Below, piece after piece: positions 35,203-45,702 of a DNA stretch of 64,000 bases. This DNA is from an uncultured Rhodospirillaceae bacterium. GTDB lineage: Bacteria > Pseudomonadota > Alphaproteobacteria > Reyranellales > Reyranellaceae. Made by a program: the position numbers and the translations under genes. The notes below the pieces were generated by a model. It did no database searches. It was not told where the DNA came from and saw nothing but the letters and a program-made list of their open reading frames with translations. Location of the stretch: NCBI GenBank assembly GCA_945952105.1, contig CAMFGZ010000009.1, positions 1 to 64,000 on the forward strand. The letters are read 5' to 3'. Each line of letters begins with the position of its first letter. Position 1 is the stretch's first letter.

Positions 35203-36033
35203 TTACAGCATCTCCAGCGGCTGCTTCGCCTTTGGCGGGGGGAAGGCGCGGTCGAGTTCGTGCAGGATTTCGGGCGTGAGCTTCACTTGGAGCGCCGCGA
35301 AGTTTTCCTTCACACGGTCGCGGCTCGATGATTTCGGTATCGTGACGACGCCGGGCTGGGCGAACAACCAGGCCAGCGCCAGTTGTGCGGGCGTGCAGCC
35401 CACTTCGTCGGCGATCTTCTTGAGCGGCGCCTTGCGCAGCAAGCCACCCTGGTCGAGCGGCGAGTAGGCCATCAGCGGGATCGAACGCTTGCGCATCCAG
35501 GGCAGCAGGTCGAACTCGGGCCCGCGGCGGGAGAGGCAATAGAGAACCTGGTTGGTGCCGGTCAGACCTTTGTCGAGTCGGGCGGCGTCCTGCATGTCGT
35601 CGAGGTCGAAATTGCTGACGCCGAAGTCGCCGATCTTTCCGGATTGTTTCAGTTTGTGGAAAGCCTCGAACGTCTCCTCGATTCGCGCCCCGCCACGCCA
35701 GTGCAGCAGGTAGAGGTCGATCCGCTCCAGCCGCATCCGCTTCAGACTGCGCTCGCAGGCGGCGATCGTACCGGCCCGCGAGGCGTTGTGCGGGTAGACC
35801 TTGCTCACGACGTAGGGGAGGGTGCTGCGGCCCCGCAGCGCGTCGCCGACGATCTCCTCGGCGCCGCCCTCGCCGTACATCTCGGCGGTGTCGATCATCG
35901 GATAGCCGAGATCGAGCCCGTATTTCAGGGCATCGAGTTCCTCCGGACGCCGGCGGGCGCTTTCGCCCATGCGCCAGGTACCGAGGCCGAGCACCGGCAT
36001 TTCCGCACCGGACGGGAGCTTGCAGGAACGCAT
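35203..36033 (-). CDS. Aldo/keto reductase
   Basis: A 276-residue NADPH-dependent oxidoreductase with the AKR (TIM-barrel) catalytic tetrad: Asp and Tyr in MIDTAEMYGEG, Lys in VVSKVYP and His in LYLLHWRGG; NADPH-binding residues are in VVTIPKSSSRDRVKENF. ATG 36033 is preceded by GGAAG; an upstream TTG at 36051 is less likely. The substrate is unknown. It interrupts the miaB-lnt block on the opposite strand, between ybeY and corC, so it is probably a local insertion. Confidence 0.9.
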   Translation of the reverse strand: MRSCKLPSGAEMPVLGLGTWRMGESARRRPEELDALKYGLDLGYPMIDTAEMYGEGGAEEIVGDALRGRSTLPYVVSKVYPHNASRAGTIAACERSLKRMRLERIDLYLLHWRGGARIEETFEAFHKLKQSGKIGDFGVSNFDLDDMQDAARLDKGLTGTNQVLYCLSRRGPEFDLLPWMRKRSIPLMAYSPLDQGGLLRKAPLKKIADEVGCTPAQLALAWLFAQPGVVTIPKSSSRDRVKENFAALQVKLTPEILHELDRAFPPPKAKQPLEML

Positions 36034-36080
36034 CGGGAACTTCCATTGCAACGCAGGGCCGATAGCCTATCTTATCGCCC

Positions 36081-37031
36081 ATGCCTGATTCCACAGCGCA
36101 CAGTACCAAGCCGGGCATCGGCCCGGCTTCGTCGACTGAGCCTCTGACGACCCCGGTCACATCGCCGGCGTCCGATGTCGTCCCCTCGAGCGGCGGGCTG
36201 TTGCGCGCCATCCTGCGGCGCCTGCGCCGGAAGGAGAAGAACGAAGCGGTTCGTGAAGCCATCGAGGAGCTGATCGAGGAGACGCCGGAGAGCGACACCC
36301 CGATCAGCGACGACCAGCGGGTCCTGCTGTCCAACATCCTGAAGCTGCGCGACAAGACGGTCGCCGACGTCATGGTCCCGCGCGTCGACATCGTGGGCAT
36401 CGCCGCCGACACGCCGCTCGACGAGGTCGTGCGGCTGATCCAGGCGGAAGCGCATTCGCGCTATCCGATCTATCGCGAGTCGCTCGACGACGTGATCGGC
36501 ATGATCCACATCAAGGACGTGCTGGCCTACTGGGGCACGTCGAAGAAGTTCAATCTGCGCGACATCCTGCGCCGCGTGGTGTTCGTGGCGCCGACCCTGC
36601 CGGTGCTCGACATGCTGCTCGACATGCGCCGCTCGCGCACGCACATGGCGCTGGTCGTCGACGAGTTCGGCGGCACCGACGGGTTGCTCACCATCGAGGA
36701 TCTCGTCGAGGAGATCGTGGGCGAGATCGAGGACGAGCACGACGTCGCGCAGACTCCGACGGTCGCGCGTCGCGTCGACGGCACGATCGACGTCAACGGC
36801 CGCACGCCGATCGAACTCCTGGAGGAGGAGATCGGCAAGGTTCTTTCGGAAGACGAACGACGCGAAATCGACACGGTGGGCGGGTTAATCTTCTCGCTGC
36901 TCGGCCGCATCCCCGAACGCGGCGAGGTGGTTCGTCATCCATCGGGGGTGGAGTTCGAGATTCTCGATGTCGATCCCAGGCGCATTCGCCGCCTCCGCGT
37001 GCGGCCGCCCACGACGGCCCCCGCCGCCTGA
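36081..37031 (+). CDS. CorC/HlyC-family CBS-domain protein
   Basis: A 316-residue protein with an acidic or Pro/Ser-rich N-terminus, two CBS domains (VADVMVPRVDIVGIAADTPL and the second around LPVLDMLLDMRRSRTHMALVVDEFGGTDGLLTIEDL) and a C-terminal CorC_HlyC domain (DTVGGLIFSLLGRIPERGE). It has no membrane domain, as in CorC/YbeX. Linked to magnesium/cobalt efflux in name and to ribosome metabolism in YbeX studies. Followed by lnt after 15 bases. Confidence 0.92.
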   Translation: MPDSTAHSTKPGIGPASSTEPLTTPVTSPASDVVPSSGGLLRAILRRLRRKEKNEAVREAIEELIEETPESDTPISDDQRVLLSNILKLRDKTVADVMVPRVDIVGIAADTPLDEVVRLIQAEAHSRYPIYRESLDDVIGMIHIKDVLAYWGTSKKFNLRDILRRVVFVAPTLPVLDMLLDMRRSRTHMALVVDEFGGTDGLLTIEDLVEEIVGEIEDEHDVAQTPTVARRVDGTIDVNGRTPIELLEEEIGKVLSEDERREIDTVGGLIFSLLGRIPERGEVVRHPSGVEFEILDVDPRRIRRLRVRPPTTAPAA

Positions 37032-37046
37032 CCGTCGCATGACACG

Positions 37047-38567
37047 ATGACCCTCAAGGGCTGGCGCGCCGCGGGCGTCGCCTTCCTGGCCGGTGCGATC
37101 GCCGCCCTGGCCATGCCTCCTCTCTACTGGCTGCCGCTCGCCATCGTCGGCGTGGTGGCGTTCGTCCGGCTGTGGGACACGGCAACCGGGCCGAAAAGTG
37201 CCCTCTTGCGCGGCTGGGCCTGGGGAACCGGCCATTTCGCCGTCGGCTCCTACTGGATCGTCGAAGCCTTCTTCGTCCCGCCCGCCGATTATGGTCCGTT
37301 GGGGCCGCCCATCGTCGTTGGACTGGCGGCTCTGCTCGGTTTCTTTCCCGGCATGGCCGCGGGCGCCGCGAAATGGGTGGCGCAGCGGTGGCCGGCGCTG
37401 GGCGGCCGGTATGCCCGCCTGTTGCTGCTCGCCATGACCTGGACGGTCGCGGAGTGGCTGCGCGGCCATGTCTTCACCGGCTATTCGTGGAATCCCCTGG
37501 CGCATGTCTGGGCCTTCGCGGTCCCCCTCCTGCAGGGCGCGGCACTGTTCGGCGTCTATGGGCTGGGCCTCCTGACGTTCATGATTCTCGCGGCGCCGGC
37601 GGCGGGCTGGCGTGCCGCGCTGCTCGCGCTTGTCGTGGTCGGCGGCGCGGGCTTCGCGGGACAGTCGCTGATGACTCCCGTCGACATGGGCGACGGACCG
37701 CTGGTGCGCATCGTTCAGCCGAATACGCCGCAGGCCGAGAAATGGCGGCCGGAGAACCGGGCGCGTCAGCTGAACAAGCTCGTCGAGATGAGTCGCCGCG
37801 ACGGCTTCGACGGGCTGGCGGCCGTGATCTGGCCCGAGACGGCGCCGCCCTTCATCGTCGAGCCGGGGTCGCCCGCGCTGGAAGTGATGGCGAAAGCCGT
37901 GCCGCCCGGCGGTTACCTGCTCACTGGTGCGGCGCGCGGCACCGGTAATCGCGAGGACGGGGTCTGGAATTCCCTGCTGGTGATCGACAATGCCGGCGCG
38001 ATCATCGCCACCTACGACAAGGTTCATCTGGTTCCCCTCGGCGAATACATCCCGTTCCACAAGCAGCTCGCCCCGGTATCCGGCTTCATCGGGCGGGGCT
38101 CTTTCGAGGAGGGCCTCTCCCGGGTGACGCTCGATCTGCCGCGCCTGCCGTCCTTCTCGCCGATCATCTGCTACGAGGTGATCTTCCCGGCGGCCGTCAC
38201 CGGCCCGGGAGCGCGGCCCCGCTGGCTGCTGAACGTGACCAACGATGCCTGGTTCGGCCTGTCGAGCGGCCCGTACCAGCATCTCGCGAGCGCCCGCCTG
38301 CGCGCGGTCGAGGAGGGGCTGCCGATGATCCGGGCGGCCAATACTGGCGTTTCCGCGGTGATCGATGCCTATGGCCGGGTGTTGGCGGCGCTCGACATGC
38401 AGCAGGAAGGGGTCATCGACCATCGTATCCCCGCTGCCCGCAATCCGACGCCCTACGGTCGGTGGGGTGATGGAACGCTTCTCGCCCTGCTCTTGCTGGC
38501 GGGCGTGCTCCTGATGGGCGTCGCGCGTTTCACGAAGAATGAAATAATAGGAAATTCAAGCCGTTAA
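37047..38567 (+). CDS. lnt: Apolipoprotein N-acyltransferase
   Basis: A 506-residue inner-membrane enzyme adding the third acyl chain to lipoproteins. The N-terminal part has about six hydrophobic segments, then a nitrilase domain with the Glu in VIWPETAPPF, the Lys in YDKVHLVPLGEYIPF and the Cys in PIICYEVIFP; a last membrane segment (LLALLLLAGVLLMGVARF) closes the protein. The length is normal. Confidence 0.95.
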   Translation: MTLKGWRAAGVAFLAGAIAALAMPPLYWLPLAIVGVVAFVRLWDTATGPKSALLRGWAWGTGHFAVGSYWIVEAFFVPPADYGPLGPPIVVGLAALLGFFPGMAAGAAKWVAQRWPALGGRYARLLLLAMTWTVAEWLRGHVFTGYSWNPLAHVWAFAVPLLQGAALFGVYGLGLLTFMILAAPAAGWRAALLALVVVGGAGFAGQSLMTPVDMGDGPLVRIVQPNTPQAEKWRPENRARQLNKLVEMSRRDGFDGLAAVIWPETAPPFIVEPGSPALEVMAKAVPPGGYLLTGAARGTGNREDGVWNSLLVIDNAGAIIATYDKVHLVPLGEYIPFHKQLAPVSGFIGRGSFEEGLSRVTLDLPRLPSFSPIICYEVIFPAAVTGPGARPRWLLNVTNDAWFGLSSGPYQHLASARLRAVEEGLPMIRAANTGVSAVIDAYGRVLAALDMQQEGVIDHRIPAARNPTPYGRWGDGTLLALLLLAGVLLMGVARFTKNEIIGNSSR

Positions 38568-38610
38568 CGACCATGTTCGGCTTGCATTTGGATTTTGGGC
38601 AACTTAAGTA

Positions 38611-38650
38611 ATATGCAGCTTGCGCGTGTAGATATGCATTTCTGCACATC
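38611..38650. promoter_or_regulatory. Two ATATGCA-type sites in the promoter of the XRE regulator gene
   Basis: GATATGCATTTCTGCACATC at 38631-38650 carries TGCA-N4-TGCA; a weaker copy, ATATGCAGCTTGCGC, lies at 38611-38625, about two helical turns away. The same 16-base pattern recurs at 46441 and 46874. The position 95-135 bases upstream of the regulator start suggests an autoregulatory operator. Confidence 0.5.
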
Positions 38651-38745
38651 TGGACTTGACGGCAACCTGTTACCCGCCATTCGGCCACGATTGTGCCGTA
38701 GGGCGGGTGTCTCGTGTTTGTGTACCCCGAAGGAGTAGGGAACTG

Positions 38746-39216
38746 ATGGCCAAGTCGCATCCCGTAGATGTTCACGTCGGAGCGCGGATGCGCCAGCGGC
38801 GCACGCTCCTCGGCATGAGCCAGGAGAAGCTCGGGACGGCGGTCGGCCTCACTTTCCAGCAGATCCAGAAGTATGAGCGGGGCTCCAACCGTATCGGCTC
38901 CAGCCGCCTGTTCGAGTTCGCCAAGGTGCTGGACGTGCCGGTGTCGTATTTTTTCGATGAGATGCCCTCCAACGCGCTGGCCGGCCGTCCCATGTCGGGC
39001 CGCGGCAAGAAGGGCGGTTTCGGCGAGGCCGGTACGCCGTTCGAGCAGGAGAAGGATCCGCTCATCAAGCGCGAAACCCTGGAACTCGTGCGTGCTTACT
39101 ACAAGATCGGCGAGAGCCGCGTGCGCAAGCGCATCTTCGAGATGGTGAAGGCCGTCGGCGCGGCCAGCCATGCCGAGACGGTGGGCGCGCGGAAGGGCCG
39201 GCAGGCCCGAGCCTGA
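38746..39216 (+). CDS. XRE/Cro-family regulator (PraR/PhrR-like)
   Basis: A 156-residue DNA-binding protein. The N-terminal helix-turn-helix is MSQEKLGTAVGLTFQQIQKYERGSNRIGSS-like (LGMSQEKLGTAV then QQIQKYERG), and the C-terminal half is a helical dimer or effector region. A regulator of this type between lnt and metK corresponds by position to PhrR/PraR in rhizobia, a regulator of biofilm and quorum-sensing genes. ATG 38746 is preceded by AAGGAG. Its leader carries two copies of the ATATGCA motif, so it may bind its own promoter. Confidence 0.88.
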   Translation: MAKSHPVDVHVGARMRQRRTLLGMSQEKLGTAVGLTFQQIQKYERGSNRIGSSRLFEFAKVLDVPVSYFFDEMPSNALAGRPMSGRGKKGGFGEAGTPFEQEKDPLIKRETLELVRAYYKIGESRVRKRIFEMVKAVGAASHAETVGARKGRQARA

Positions 39217-39278
39217 AGGTCGCAGAAATCGCCGTGCGATCCTCTTGATTTTCACCGGCTTTTGGCGTTTTTAACGAA

Positions 39279-39373
39279 CCGCGACCCCGATGGGCGGGGT
39301 CGCCGCGGACGGATTTGGACGACTTGCCACCGCGAAAATAAAGGCTAAGCCGGCCGTTGGCGGAAGCACCGCC
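39279..39373 (+). promoter_or_regulatory. Structured 5' leader of metK (candidate cis-regulatory RNA)
   Basis: In the 193-base gap before metK, GCGACCCCG (39281-39289) and CGGGGTCGC (39295-39303) form a perfect 9-bp hairpin with flanking CCGCG/CGCGG, and a second hairpin GGCGG/CCGCC (39359-39373) follows. There is no T run. It does not fit the SAM-II consensus seen before metX. metK leaders often carry SAM- or SAH-sensing RNAs, so this is a candidate, not an identification. Confidence 0.4.
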
Positions 39374-39409
39374 CTGCCCGGAGTCCAGTGTGAACTTTGG
39401 GAGGGATCT

Positions 39410-40696
<1,287 letters not shown>

Positions 40697-40718
40697 GCTC
40701 CGATCCTTCGAAAAGCAG

Positions 40719-40746
40719 GGCGCGCATCGCAGGATGCGCGCCTTTT
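40719..40746 (+). terminator. Intrinsic terminator after metK
   Basis: GGCGCGCATC (40719-40728) pairs with GATGCGCGCC (40733-40742) around GCAG, followed by TTTT. It lies 22 bases after the metK stop and separates metK from the ABC exporter gene. Confidence 0.9.
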
Positions 40747-40804
40747 GCTTTAGGGAATGCCCCTAGATAATTGAATCCAAGGGCATTTCTGATACCCTTG
40801 GCGA

Positions 40805-43003
40805 ATGGCCCCTCTCGAGAACGGCGGCTTCCAGCAGCCCGGATGGGACGATGCGGGCCATCTCCGCGTCGATTCCCTCATGAGGGCGCTGCTCTACATC
40901 GCCCAGCAGGTCGGCCGTCCGGTCAGCGAAGCCGATGTCCGCCGCCTCGTGGCCGTTCCCGCGTCCGGCCTCGACGAAGCCTCCTTCCTGACGGTGGCGA
41001 CGCGGCTCGGCCTCGAAGGCGAGACGATCGATCTTGCCGCCCGGCCGTTCGACGAACTGCAGCTCCCCTTCGCCATCGTCGGGGCCGGCGGCGTGGCCCA
41101 TGTCGTGGTCTCGGGCCGCGCGAACAGCTGGACCGTTCTCGATGTCGTCGAGGGACGGGTCTGGCAATCGACGGCTGGGGAGGCGCGTGCCCTTGGCGTG
41201 CGTGCCCTGTTGCTGCGTCCTCCCCTGGGGCCGCGCCCGTCGGAACAATGGTATGCGCCGCTCTGGGCGCGGGTGCGGCCGGTCGTGGTCAAGCTCGCCG
41301 CAGCCTCCTTCTTCATCAACGTGCTCGGCCTTCTCACGCCTCTCTTCATGATGCTGGTGGTCAACGCGGTGATCGGCGGCCATGCGCCTGACGGGATCTG
41401 GCCGGTAATGGCGATGCTCTGCGCCGGCATGCTGGTTGCCTACACCGCCGATTTCGGTTTGCGCGTCGCGCGCGGGTGGCTGTCGGCAAGGACCGGTGCA
41501 CGTCTCGATGCATTGATGAGCGCCGAGGTGCTCCATCATCTGATGGCGCTGCCTTTCCGGCATTTCGAACGGACCCCGTCGGGCGTCATCGCCGAACGCC
41601 TGCGCCAGCTCGACGTGTTGCGCGGCTTCTTCACCGGCCAGATGCCGGTGCTGGCGATCGACCTGCTGTTCGTCGCGATCTTCCTCGTCGCCACCTTCGC
41701 GATCAGTGCGACGCTCGGCCTCGTCGCGGCGCTGGCCATCCCGGTGCTGGTCGGCGTGTCGCTCGCCGGCCATCGCGCACAGCGGCGGCTGGCCGACGAG
41801 AATTTCCAGGCGCTCGCGGCCAAGAGTTCGACGCTCACCGAGACCGTCACCAATGCCGCCACCATCAAAGCGCTGGGCCTCGAAGCGGAGGTCGAGAGGC
41901 GCTGGCAGGCCAGGGTGGAGCAATCGGCCCGCACCAGCCTGCGCGCCAGCAACCTCGCCAACCTCGCCGCCAGTGCCTCAGGCACGCTGCAGCTCGTCGC
42001 GTCGCTGGTGATCGTCATGATCGGCGTCGGCGAGATCGCCGATCATCGCCTGACGATCGGCGCGCTCATCGCGGCCAACATGCTGGCCGTTCGCGCGCTG
42101 CAACCGATGCGCCAGCTCGCCGGCGCCTGGCATCAGCTTCAGGCGGTGGGCGCCGCCTTCAAGCGCATCGACGAGCTGATGCGCGAGGCGCCCGAGGCAC
42201 CGCCGGGCGAATTCGCACCGATGCCCGCGCTGGTGGGCGACATCGCGCTGGAGCGCGTCACCTACCGTGCCCACGATCGCGGACAACCGATCCTGCGCGA
42301 GACCGATCTCGCGATCGCGGCGGGAGAGATCATCGGTCTCGTGGGGCCGTCGGGCTCGGGCAAGACGACCATCGCCAATCTCGTGCAGGGCCTCGTCAGT
42401 CCGAGCGACGGCCGCGTGCTGGTCGACGGCACCGACATCGCCCACATCTCGCCGGCGCAATTGCGGGCGCAGATCGGCGCGGTTCCGCAGGACCTGCAGC
42501 TGTTCACCGGCTCGGTGCGCGAGAACATCGCCATGGGCGTCGCGGACAAGGATCCCGGCCGCGTTGTCGCCGTCGCGCGGTTCGTGGGCGCCCATGACTT
42601 CATCCAGCGCCTGCCGAAGGGCTACAATACCGTGCTGGGCGAACGCGGGCAGGGCCTCTCGACGGGACAGCGCCAGTTGCTCTGCATCGCGCGGGCGTTG
42701 ATCCGCAATCCGCGCATCCTGATCCTCGACGAGGCCACCAGCGCGCTCGATCCCGCCACCGAGGAGCAGCTGCTGCGGCAGCTCAAGGCCAACTCGCGCG
42801 GCCGCACCGTCATCATGATCACCCACCGCCTCGCGCCGCTCGCCATCGCCGATCGCGTGGCGCTGGTCATGGATGGCCGGGTCGAAAGGGTCGGGCCGCC
42901 GACCGAGGTGATGGCCTATGCGCGCATCCGCATGGCCGAGGCCAGCCGTGGACAGGCGCCGGGCGGCACCGCTTCCACCCCGTCTCGCCCGATGCCCGGC
43001 TGA
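40805..43003 (+). CDS. Type I secretion-like ABC exporter (permease-ATPase)
   Basis: A 732-residue fused ABC exporter of the HlyB/LapB type. Residues 1-140 form a C39-like domain with no catalytic Cys visible at its start, as in RTX exporters; residues about 160-440 are the six-helix membrane domain; the ATPase has Walker A GLVGPSGSGKTTIANL, Q-loop GAVPQDLQLF, signature LSTGQRQLLCIARA (LSGGQ variant) and Walker B RILILDEATS. The linked fusion protein (HlyD) and a substrate are not in the window. It would form the inner-membrane part of a type I secretion system or a peptide exporter. Confidence 0.85.
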   Translation: MAPLENGGFQQPGWDDAGHLRVDSLMRALLYIAQQVGRPVSEADVRRLVAVPASGLDEASFLTVATRLGLEGETIDLAARPFDELQLPFAIVGAGGVAHVVVSGRANSWTVLDVVEGRVWQSTAGEARALGVRALLLRPPLGPRPSEQWYAPLWARVRPVVVKLAAASFFINVLGLLTPLFMMLVVNAVIGGHAPDGIWPVMAMLCAGMLVAYTADFGLRVARGWLSARTGARLDALMSAEVLHHLMALPFRHFERTPSGVIAERLRQLDVLRGFFTGQMPVLAIDLLFVAIFLVATFAISATLGLVAALAIPVLVGVSLAGHRAQRRLADENFQALAAKSSTLTETVTNAATIKALGLEAEVERRWQARVEQSARTSLRASNLANLAASASGTLQLVASLVIVMIGVGEIADHRLTIGALIAANMLAVRALQPMRQLAGAWHQLQAVGAAFKRIDELMREAPEAPPGEFAPMPALVGDIALERVTYRAHDRGQPILRETDLAIAAGEIIGLVGPSGSGKTTIANLVQGLVSPSDGRVLVDGTDIAHISPAQLRAQIGAVPQDLQLFTGSVRENIAMGVADKDPGRVVAVARFVGAHDFIQRLPKGYNTVLGERGQGLSTGQRQLLCIARALIRNPRILILDEATSALDPATEEQLLRQLKANSRGRTVIMITHRLAPLAIADRVALVMDGRVERVGPPTEVMAYARIRMAEASRGQAPGGTASTPSRPMPG

Positions 43004-43032
43004 GCCTCGGGCCCTCGATACCCGGTGGAGCC

Positions 43033-43497
43033 TCAGGCGAAGTCGACGAACTCGGGATCCTCGAGACGCGACAGCCGCTCCGCCGCGAGGCGCGCGCAAT
43101 CGATGAGCAAGGCCTTTCGCCGCGCCGCGGCCACCGGATGGCGCGCGGGATGGCGCAGGATCTCGCCGCCATAGGCATCGGCCACGATGAGGCCGACCTC
43201 GTCGGGAATCAGCGACTGCGGGAAGTCGACCGGCACGGCAAAGTAGAGCTGGTCGCACCAGGCGAGATAGTCCGGCCACTTCTGGTCGACGCGCCAATCC
43301 TCGATCGAAGACTTCACCTCGACAATGGTGAGCTCGCCGCTGCCGGCGATCGCCATGATGTCGGCGCGGCGCCCATCGGGCAGCGGCAGTTCGCGCAATA
43401 CGGTACGGCCGGTCTGGCGCATCAGGCGGCAGGCGCCGCGGCAGACCGCGAGGGTGATGTCAGGGCGCGTCTGGCGCGCGACGGCCGGCGGTTCCAC
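43033..43497 (-). CDS. MmcB-family DNA repair protein
   Basis: A 154-residue protein of the PD-(D/E)XK nuclease-like MmcB family (COG5321). The core has GRRADIMAIAGSGELTIVEVKSSIEDWRVDQKW, containing the D...E-x-K arrangement, and YFAVPVDFP. In Caulobacter MmcB is part of an SOS-independent response to mitomycin C. The start GTG 43497, 12 bases after the stop of the Sel1 gene, gives the normal length; longer frames run into that gene. Confidence 0.8.
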   Translation of the reverse strand: MEPPAVARQTRPDITLAVCRGACRLMRQTGRTVLRELPLPDGRRADIMAIAGSGELTIVEVKSSIEDWRVDQKWPDYLAWCDQLYFAVPVDFPQSLIPDEVGLIVADAYGGEILRHPARHPVAAARRKALLIDCARLAAERLSRLEDPEFVDFA

Positions 43498-43508
43498 GGC
43501 GGGCCACG

Positions 43509-44711
43509 TCAGCGGCGAACCGGTACGAGGCGCGGCGGACCTTCGTCGAGCGGAAGCTCGGAGGTCGGCTTGAACGCCTGGGCCAGGGCCTCGCCGCGCT
43601 TGCGATCGCGGTCCGATACCTTGTCTCCCGCCTTCTCCCGGACGGCGCGCGCCTCCGGATGACCGCCGCGCTCCGCGAGGAACAGCCACTTGAAGGCTTC
43701 CACCGGATCGCTCGTGCCGGCGCTGCCGGTGAGCAGCATGACACCCAGCGCCTGCTGCGCCTCGGGCAGTCCCTGCTGCGCGGCGCGGCCGTACCAGAAC
43801 TGGGCCTGGACCGGATCGCGCGGCAGGCCGGACCCGGCGAGGTAGGCATTGGCGAGCTTGAACTGGCCCGACGGCACGCCGGCATTGGCTGCCGCCTGGT
43901 ACCAGCTGATCGCCGATTGCAGGATCTTCTCGTTGGCGGCCTTGTCACGCGTCGCGGGTGTGCGCACCGCCATGTCGCCCAGCGCCAGCGCCGCTTCGGG
44001 CACACCGTTCTGCTGGGCCTGGACCAGCCAGCGTTGCGCCGCGGCCGGATCCTGCTTCACCCCAGACCCATCGGCCAGGGCCAGGCCGTAACGCAGGGCG
44101 GCCAGCATGTGGCCCTTTTCGGCGGCCCTGCGAAAAAGATCGGCGGCGCGCGTCGGATCGGCGGAGGCAGGGGGCGCATTCTCCGCCATGGCGCGGCCCA
44201 GCGCGTAGGTTGCGTAGACATCGCCGTCGGCGGCGGCCTGTTCCAGCCAGGCACGGGCCTGGATCAGGTCGCGCGGGACGCCCTGGCCCCGCAGGTAGAT
44301 CAGGCCGAGATTGAGCTGGGCGCGGCGATGGCCCTTGGCTGCCGCCTTTTCGAACAGCTCCACGGCGCGCGCGGGATTGCGCGGCACGCCTGCATCGCCG
44401 TTGACGAAGACGAGGGCCAGCCGGTGCTGGCCTTCCGCCGATCCGGCCTCGGCCGCCCGCTGGATCAGTCTCAGGCCGTCGGACTTGGCGCCGCGTTCGA
44501 TGAGGATCGCGCCCAGCCACGCTTCGGCGTCGGCATTCTGCGAACCCAGCGCTCGCAGCGCCTGCTCGGCGGTCGCGGTATTGCCCTGTCGATACGCCAT
44601 GACCGCGGGGCGCAAAGGAGCGGCCACGTCGGAGGCATCGGCGGGTTGGGCTTGTGCGGCGGCGCCCGTGGCAACGAGTGCCGCGGCGAGCGCCAGCCGC
44701 GCCGCGATCAT
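43509..44711 (-). CDS. Sel1-repeat protein, secreted
   Basis: A 400-residue periplasmic protein. The signal peptide is MIAARLALAAALVATGAAAQA; from about residue 60 it is a chain of eight or so Sel1-like repeats of 36 residues (for example ALRYGLALADGSGVKQDPAAAQRWL). Sel1 repeats hold partner proteins together; the partner is unknown. The ATG at 44711 overlaps the stop of another Sel1 protein gene (ATGA), so the pair is co-translated. Confidence 0.85.
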   Translation of the reverse strand: MIAARLALAAALVATGAAAQAQPADASDVAAPLRPAVMAYRQGNTATAEQALRALGSQNADAEAWLGAILIERGAKSDGLRLIQRAAEAGSAEGQHRLALVFVNGDAGVPRNPARAVELFEKAAAKGHRRAQLNLGLIYLRGQGVPRDLIQARAWLEQAAADGDVYATYALGRAMAENAPPASADPTRAADLFRRAAEKGHMLAALRYGLALADGSGVKQDPAAAQRWLVQAQQNGVPEAALALGDMAVRTPATRDKAANEKILQSAISWYQAAANAGVPSGQFKLANAYLAGSGLPRDPVQAQFWYGRAAQQGLPEAQQALGVMLLTGSAGTSDPVEAFKWLFLAERGGHPEARAVREKAGDKVSDRDRKRGEALAQAFKPTSELPLDEGPPRLVPVRR

Positions 44712-45205
44712 TTCGTCTTGAACGTGTAGGCGAGCGCCGCGGCCTTCGCCTTCTCGATCTCGTCGGCCGGAAGCTCGCGCGCCGCCTGCTCGAGCGCCAG
44801 GTTGGCGTTGGGCACGTTCCAGCGCTCGGCGATCGCGCACCACTTGTAAGCCTCGAAGAGGCTCTTCGGCACGCCCTTGCCCTCGGCATAGGCGCCAGCC
44901 AGTGGAATCATTGCCGGGAGATAGCCGCGCTCGGAGGCATCCAGCAGCAACGGAGTCGCCTTGCTGATGTCGAACAACTTCGATTCGGCGTTGCCATAGA
45001 TGTAGAGGCCCAGAAGGAACTGCGCACGCGGATCGCGCTCCTTGGCGAGGACCTGCAATTCCTTCTCCGCCGCCACGGGATCTCCCGCCTGCAGCGCCTT
45101 GACCGCTTCTTCCATGCCGGCGGCAGCGGGCTGGGCCAAGGCGGCCAGCATCAGGGCGGCCCCGGCGAGGGGCAAGAGGGCGCGGGCGGAACGAACGAAA
45201 GGCAC
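44708..45205 (-). CDS. Small Sel1-repeat protein, secreted
   Basis: A 165-residue exported protein. The signal peptide is ALLPLAGAALMLAALAQPAAAG; the rest has two to three Sel1/TPR-like helices (DPRAQFLLGLYIYGN, YLPAMIPLAGAYAEGKGVPKSLFEAYKW). It is the first gene of a two-gene unit with the larger Sel1 protein and then mmcB. Function not known. Confidence 0.8.
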   Translation of the reverse strand: MPFVRSARALLPLAGAALMLAALAQPAAAGMEEAVKALQAGDPVAAEKELQVLAKERDPRAQFLLGLYIYGNAESKLFDISKATPLLLDASERGYLPAMIPLAGAYAEGKGVPKSLFEAYKWCAIAERWNVPNANLALEQAARELPADEIEKAKAAALAYTFKTK

Positions 45206-45321
45206 GGACAGGCTCCCGGATGGCGCGGCGGGTATTGGCGGAACAACGGATCATCTAGCATGGAATTGAGGCCGAAACACGAAACCCGGCAGGCGCGGAC
45301 CGGGAAGGACGAGGGGAAACA

Positions 45322-45702
45322 ATGCTCGAGAAACTTGCGGGCCTGGTGAACGACGACGAGGCTCTGGTGCGTCGGGGACGTCATCTGACGGGCGCGTTCC
45401 TGGTCGAAGCGCGTCCCCGGTCCTGGCTGGTCCATGTGCTGCGGGGGCGGATCGAGAAGGTCGAGGAAGGGCCGTTCGTCATGCCGTCGTGGCGCTTTGC
45501 CCTGCGCGCCGAAGAGGCGGACTGGCAACGATTCTGGCTCGCGCGCCCGGCGCCGGGCGACCACGACCTGCTCGCTCTGGTGCGGCGGGGCCTGATGAAG
45601 TTCGAAGGCGACCTGCAGCCCCTTATGGCCAACCTGCTCTACCTGAAGGCGGTGCTCGAAGCGCCGCGGGCGCTGGCTCCTTCGAACGGGGTGGCGCAAT
45701 GA
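45322..45702 (+). CDS. SCP2-like sterol/lipid-binding domain protein
   Basis: A 126-residue protein with the pattern of a single SCP2 domain (RPRSWLVHVLRGRIEKVEEGPF; WRFALRAEEADWQRFW; LVRRGLMKFEGDLQPLMANLLYL). Such domains bind lipids or acyl-CoA. The stop overlaps the start of the damaged alpha/beta hydrolase (ATGA), and SCP2 plus hydrolase is a known pairing, so this was probably a two-gene unit that has partly decayed. Confidence 0.7.
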   Translation: MLEKLAGLVNDDEALVRRGRHLTGAFLVEARPRSWLVHVLRGRIEKVEEGPFVMPSWRFALRAEEADWQRFWLARPAPGDHDLLALVRRGLMKFEGDLQPLMANLLYLKAVLEAPRALAPSNGVAQ

